Of a DNA stretch of 64,000 nucleotides, positions 61,255-64,000 are shown in pieces. This stretch comes from JAJNBA01 sp963842295 (GTDB lineage Bacteria; Actinomycetota; UBA4738; HRBIN12). The stretch is from assembly GCA_963842295.1 (NCBI GenBank), contig CAWJFY010000006.1, positions 62,001 through 126,000 on the forward strand, in the 5' to 3' direction. Both the position numbers and the translations under genes were made by a program. Each line of letters begins with the position of its first letter. The first letter of the stretch is position 1. The notes beneath the pieces are model-generated. The model searched no databases. It worked only from the letters and a program-made list of their open reading frames with translations, and was not told where the DNA came from.

Positions 61255-61378
61255 GCCATCGAGGGGAGACGGCCTTCCACGTCCGGAGACGCGGGTCCCC
61301 TCTCCGCTACCCCTTCGTCCCGTAGGGAACGGGACTTGAGCCCTGCCGGACAGGAGTTGTCGGGGCGGGAGGACTCTC

Positions 61379-62035
61379 CTAGACGACGATCGCGCCGTGC
61401 TTGACGGCGAACGCCACGGCTTCCAGCTTCGAGTGCACACGCAACTTCCCCAGGATGTTCCGGACGTGGGTCTGCACCGTCTGGGGGCTGATGAACAACT
61501 TCGAGGCGATGCCGTCGTTCCGCATGCCCTCGGCCAGGAGCTGGAGGATCTCACGCTCGCGATCCGTGAGATCGTCCAGCAGCATCGACGCCTCACGGTG
61601 CGCCTCCCGTTCGCGGGCGACCTGCGCGAGGAGACGGGTGAGCGTGGCTGGGTCGATCAGGACCTCGCCCTCCGCCGCGGCCTTGGCCGCCGCGAGCACC
61701 TCCTCGACCGCCTCGCCCTTCCCGAGGAAGCCCGAGGCGCCCGCCTCGACCGCTTCCACGAGCAGACGATCCTCGTCGTGGGCCGTGATGATGACGACCT
61801 TCGTGGCCGGGGAGATCTCCTTGATCCGGCGCGTCGCCTCGATCCCCGACATCCCGCCCTTGAAGACGATGTCCATCAGCACGACGTCGGGCAGGTGCTC
61901 GGCGGAGAGCGCGATCGCGGTCTCGGGATCGTGCACGGGAGGCGCCACCAGCTGGAGATCGTCGTCGAGCCCGACGACGGTCGCCAAGGCGTCCGTCAGT
62001 ATCTTGTGGTCGTCGCAGATCAAGAGCGTGGTCAC
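61379..62035 (-). CDS. Two-component response regulator, NarL/LuxR family
   Basis: 218 residues. Receiver with LLICDDHKILTDAL, Asp55 in VVLMDIVFKGGMSG, Thr in VVIITAHDED and Lys in FLGKGEAV. HTH: LTDREREILQLLAEGMRNDGIASKL, SPQTVQTHVRNILGKL. GTG 62035 is used; an upstream in-frame ATG lies in the kinase gene. It lies 13 nt after the kinase gene, an unusual partner type (see findings). Confidence 0.88.
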   Translation of the reverse strand: MTTLLICDDHKILTDALATVVGLDDDLQLVAPPVHDPETAIALSAEHLPDVVLMDIVFKGGMSGIEATRRIKEISPATKVVIITAHDEDRLLVEAVEAGASGFLGKGEAVEEVLAAAKAAAEGEVLIDPATLTRLLAQVAREREAHREASMLLDDLTDREREILQLLAEGMRNDGIASKLFISPQTVQTHVRNILGKLRVHSKLEAVAFAVKHGAIVV

Positions 62036-62048
62036 GGGACGCCCACCA

Positions 62049-62759
62049 TCAGCCCTCCACGGGAAGCCGAACGGTGAGCATCGTACCTCCCGCCGGGCCG
62101 TCGGAGACCGAAGCCTCGCCGCCGTGCTCATGCGCGATCGAGCGGGTGATGAAGAGCCCCAGCCCCGTCCCGGGGCGATCCTCGTAGTCAGGGGGGCGCC
62201 AATCGGCGAAGCGTTCGAAGACGGCCTCGCGCTTGTCTCGAGGGATCCCGGGGCCGTGATCGGCGACCTCGATCAGCGCGTCACCGCCTTCTCGCCGGAG
62301 GCGGACCGAGATCGGGGAGTCGGGAGGCGAGAACTCGACGGCGTTGCCGACTAGCTCGCGGACGACGTAGGCGATGTGGATACTGTCGACGGGCGCCTCC
62401 ACGGGATCGGCCGCGTCGACCTCGAGGGGGTGGTCGGCCGTCTCCATGGCCTCCACCTCGGCGCGGACGATGGCGCCGAGATCCTGGGTGCGGATGTCGA
62501 ACCGAAGCGAGCCCACATCCAGCTTGAGGGCGAGCGCCACCTGTTCCACGGAGCGCTCCAGCCGGTCGGCTTCGTGGCGGATCAACCGCAGGAACTCGCG
62601 GCGCTCGTCATCGCTCAAGGCCTCGTAGTGAGCGAGCGTGGTGCCGACGAGCCCCCGGATGGTGGAGACCGGACCCCGGATCTCGTGCGTGAGTTTCGAG
62701 ACGAGCTCGGCCCTGCTCAGGAGCCCCTCGCGGGCGTTCTGATCCTCGACTCCGGCCAC
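62049..62759 (-). CDS. Cytoplasmic histidine kinase (HisKA + HATPase only)
   Basis: 236 residues, without a sensor or transmembrane segment. HisKA has His25 in SKLTHEIRGPVSTI; N-box VVRELVGNAVEFSPP, G1 VADHGPGIP, G2 PGTGLGLFITRSIAHEHGG. It must receive its signal through protein partners or through the short N-terminus. GTG 62759 has TAGAAT 6 nt upstream (leaderless). Confidence 0.87.
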   Translation of the reverse strand: MAGVEDQNAREGLLSRAELVSKLTHEIRGPVSTIRGLVGTTLAHYEALSDDERREFLRLIRHEADRLERSVEQVALALKLDVGSLRFDIRTQDLGAIVRAEVEAMETADHPLEVDAADPVEAPVDSIHIAYVVRELVGNAVEFSPPDSPISVRLRREGGDALIEVADHGPGIPRDKREAVFERFADWRPPDYEDRPGTGLGLFITRSIAHEHGGEASVSDGPAGGTMLTVRLPVEG

Positions 62760-62765
62760 GCGGGG

Positions 62766-62771
62766 ATTCTA
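62766..62771 (-). promoter_or_regulatory. -10 box of a leaderless transcript (kinase gene)
   Basis: TAGAAT read from 62771 to 62766, ending 6 nt before GTG 62759. Confidence 0.55.
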
Positions 62772-62814
62772 GGCCGAGCCGGAGCGGGGGAAGGGCCGGA
62801 GAACCGATGGGACG

Positions 62815-63597
62815 CTAGCCGTACGAATGGTCGTCGTCGGGGAAGGTGCCGGCATCCACCTCGCGCATGAACTCCTGCACGGCGTCGGTCATGACGCCTC
62901 GGAGATCCGCGAACTTCTTCGCGAGCTTGGGCGTCTTCTCGTTGATCCCCAGGAGGTCGTTGATGACGAGGACCTGCGCGTCGCAGTCGGGACCCGCGCC
63001 GATCCCGATCGTCGGGATCTGCACGGATCGAGTGATCTCGCCGGCCAGCTCGGCCGGCATCGCCTCCAAGACGATCGAGAAGGCTCCGGCCTTCTCGAGC
63101 TGCTCCGCCTGCTCGGCGACCCGCTGAGCGGCCTCGCCGCGGCCCTGAACCTTGTACCCGCCCATCGCGTGCACCGACTGGGGGGTGAGCCCGACGTGGG
63201 CCATCACCGGGATCCCGATCTCGACCAGGCGATGGACGAGGTCGAGGTGCGGCCCTTCGAGCTTCACCGCCTGAGCGCCGCCCTCCTTCACGAGACGACC
63301 CGCATTCCGAACGCCTTCTTCGAGGGACACCTGATATGAGAGGAACGGCATGTCGGCGACCACCATGGCCCGTTCCGCACCACGGGCCACGGCGCGGGTG
63401 TGATGGAGCATCTCCTCCATGGTGACCGGGAGGGTGTCCTCGTACCCCAGGACGTTGTTCCCGACCGAGTCACCCACCAGGAGCACGGGGACACCGACGC
63501 GGTCGAGGATCTGGGCGGTGGGGAAGTCGTAGACGGTGAGCATCGTGAACCTGTGCCCGTCCGCCTTCCACGCCTTCAGGTCGTGGAGAGTCGTCAT
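62815..63597 (-). CDS. panB: 3-methyl-2-oxobutanoate hydroxymethyltransferase (ketopantoate hydroxymethyltransferase)
   Basis: 260 residues. Family motifs: MLTVYDFPTAQILDRVGV, LLVGDSVGNNVLGYEDTLPV (metal Asp), DMPFLSYQVS, AVKLEG, and GIGAGPDCDAQVLVINDLLG. First committed step of pantothenate synthesis: adds a hydroxymethyl group from methylene-THF to 2-oxoisovalerate. ATG 63597 follows GGAGG by 8 nt. Confidence 0.92.
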   Translation of the reverse strand: MTTLHDLKAWKADGHRFTMLTVYDFPTAQILDRVGVPVLLVGDSVGNNVLGYEDTLPVTMEEMLHHTRAVARGAERAMVVADMPFLSYQVSLEEGVRNAGRLVKEGGAQAVKLEGPHLDLVHRLVEIGIPVMAHVGLTPQSVHAMGGYKVQGRGEAAQRVAEQAEQLEKAGAFSIVLEAMPAELAGEITRSVQIPTIGIGAGPDCDAQVLVINDLLGINEKTPKLAKKFADLRGVMTDAVQEFMREVDAGTFPDDDHSYG

Positions 63598-63798
63598 CGC
63601 TCGCGCCTCCTTCGAAGTGCACGGCTATCGAGCTGAGTGTATCCGGAGACCGATTGATCTCCCGGCGCCGTCCTCGATGAGGGCTTCGGTGTCGTACCCG
63701 GGTGCTAGCGTCACGCCAGGTCCCGTACACTTCTGGGCGACCCTCAGGACTTCCTGCTCCCCTTCGAGGGGGGCCGTCCAGACCAGAGGAGGTGGGGT

Positions 63799-64000
63799 TT
63801 GAGGGAGTACGAATGCATGCTGATGCTGCCCGCTGAGGCCGATGAGGCCATGGTGGGCACCGCGACAGACAGGATCTCCGCGGTCGTTGCGAAGCACTCC
63901 GGGCAGGTGCGGAACATCGAGCGATGGGGCCGGCGTCGTCTCGCCTACGAGATCGATCACCGGAACGAGGGCTACTACGTCGTGGTCACGTTCTCGGCGG
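63799..64000 (+). CDS. rpsF: 30S ribosomal protein S6 (3' end outside the window)
   Basis: The first 67 codons are present. TTG 63799 gives (M)REYECMLMLPAEADE, matching the usual MRxYE start of S6, and AGAGGAGG lies at 63785-63792. VRNIERWGRRRLAYEIDHRNEGYYVVV is the conserved centre (W-G-x-R-x-L-A-Y). Normally followed by ssb, rpsR and rplI. The 200 nt upstream hold its leader; TACACT at about 63726 is a possible -10, and no other feature is seen. Confidence 0.92.
   Translation, partial: MREYECMLMLPAEADEAMVGTATDRISAVVAKHSGQVRNIERWGRRRLAYEIDHRNEGYYVVVTFSA

Noticed and set aside
61255..61378. A tRNA or small RNA gene after the menE terminator
   Set aside because: Short hairpins and a TCAAGTCCC string on the minus strand look tRNA-like, but no cloverleaf or acceptor stem can be drawn.

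Overview
The window is a very G+C-rich bacterial chromosome fragment, tightly packed, with many GTG starts and ATGA/GTGA gene overlaps. It most likely comes from an uncultured, non-model actinobacterium. The evidence is the DUF5318 gene followed by a PBP1a-type ponA, with a GT87 glycosyltransferase and rpsF further right (the arrangement around Rv0049-Rv0053 in Mycobacterium tuberculosis), a menaquinone pathway, and many genes whose start codon sits 6-10 nt after a TANNNT -10 box with no Shine-Dalgarno sequence (leaderless transcripts). No rRNA, tRNA, CRISPR, transposase or prophage gene was seen.

Layout. (1) 1-15494: an accessory metabolic island built from a duplicated module. It has two NitT/TauT-type ABC cassettes, two ACMSD-like amidohydrolases, two Dabb-domain proteins, two D-2-hydroxyacid dehydrogenases, and single copies of an HMGL/isopropylmalate-synthase-like enzyme, a creatinase/M24-fold protein and a PEP-synthase-like dikinase without a PEP barrel. 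It looks like uptake and breakdown of an unknown small organic acid. (2) 15491-21596: an ABC ATPase, a zinc alcohol dehydrogenase that seems to start at CTG, a 980-residue transporter-HEAT-cyclic-nucleotide-binding fusion, a divergent class III cyclase, and a YCII protein. (3) 21726-28519: esterase, GNAT, HhH-PHP protein, homocysteine methyltransferase with a structured leader, small membrane proteins, a frame-broken SpoIID protein, and a strongly structured RNA candidate at about 27803-27926. (4) 28616-32742: an OmpR-type two-component system, two acidic secreted proteins, and an agmatinase-family enzyme. (5) 32739-36664: a polyamine-type ABC operon (ATPase gene frame-broken). (6) 36797-44733: dienelactone hydrolase, frame-broken archaeal-type phosphoglycerate mutase, acyltransferase-3, PBP4, C45 peptidase, class III aminotransferase, DDAH-like enzyme. 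(7) 44827-53851: DUF5318, ponA, a NarL-type two-component system, two membrane glycosyltransferases (one frame-broken), MerR regulator. (8) 53848-61128: menaquinone genes menG-menF and menD-menA-menB with divergent menE. (9) 61379-64000: a second two-component pair, panB, and the start of rpsF.

Four genes (SpoIID, potA, apgM, GT87) each have their conserved domains split over two frames, three of them at a homopolymer or dinucleotide run. This points to indel errors in the assembly at least as strongly as to real pseudogenes. The best candidates for undescribed biology are the duplicated island at the left, the structured RNA near 27.8 kb, and the cyclase/cyclic-nucleotide-binding transporter pair.
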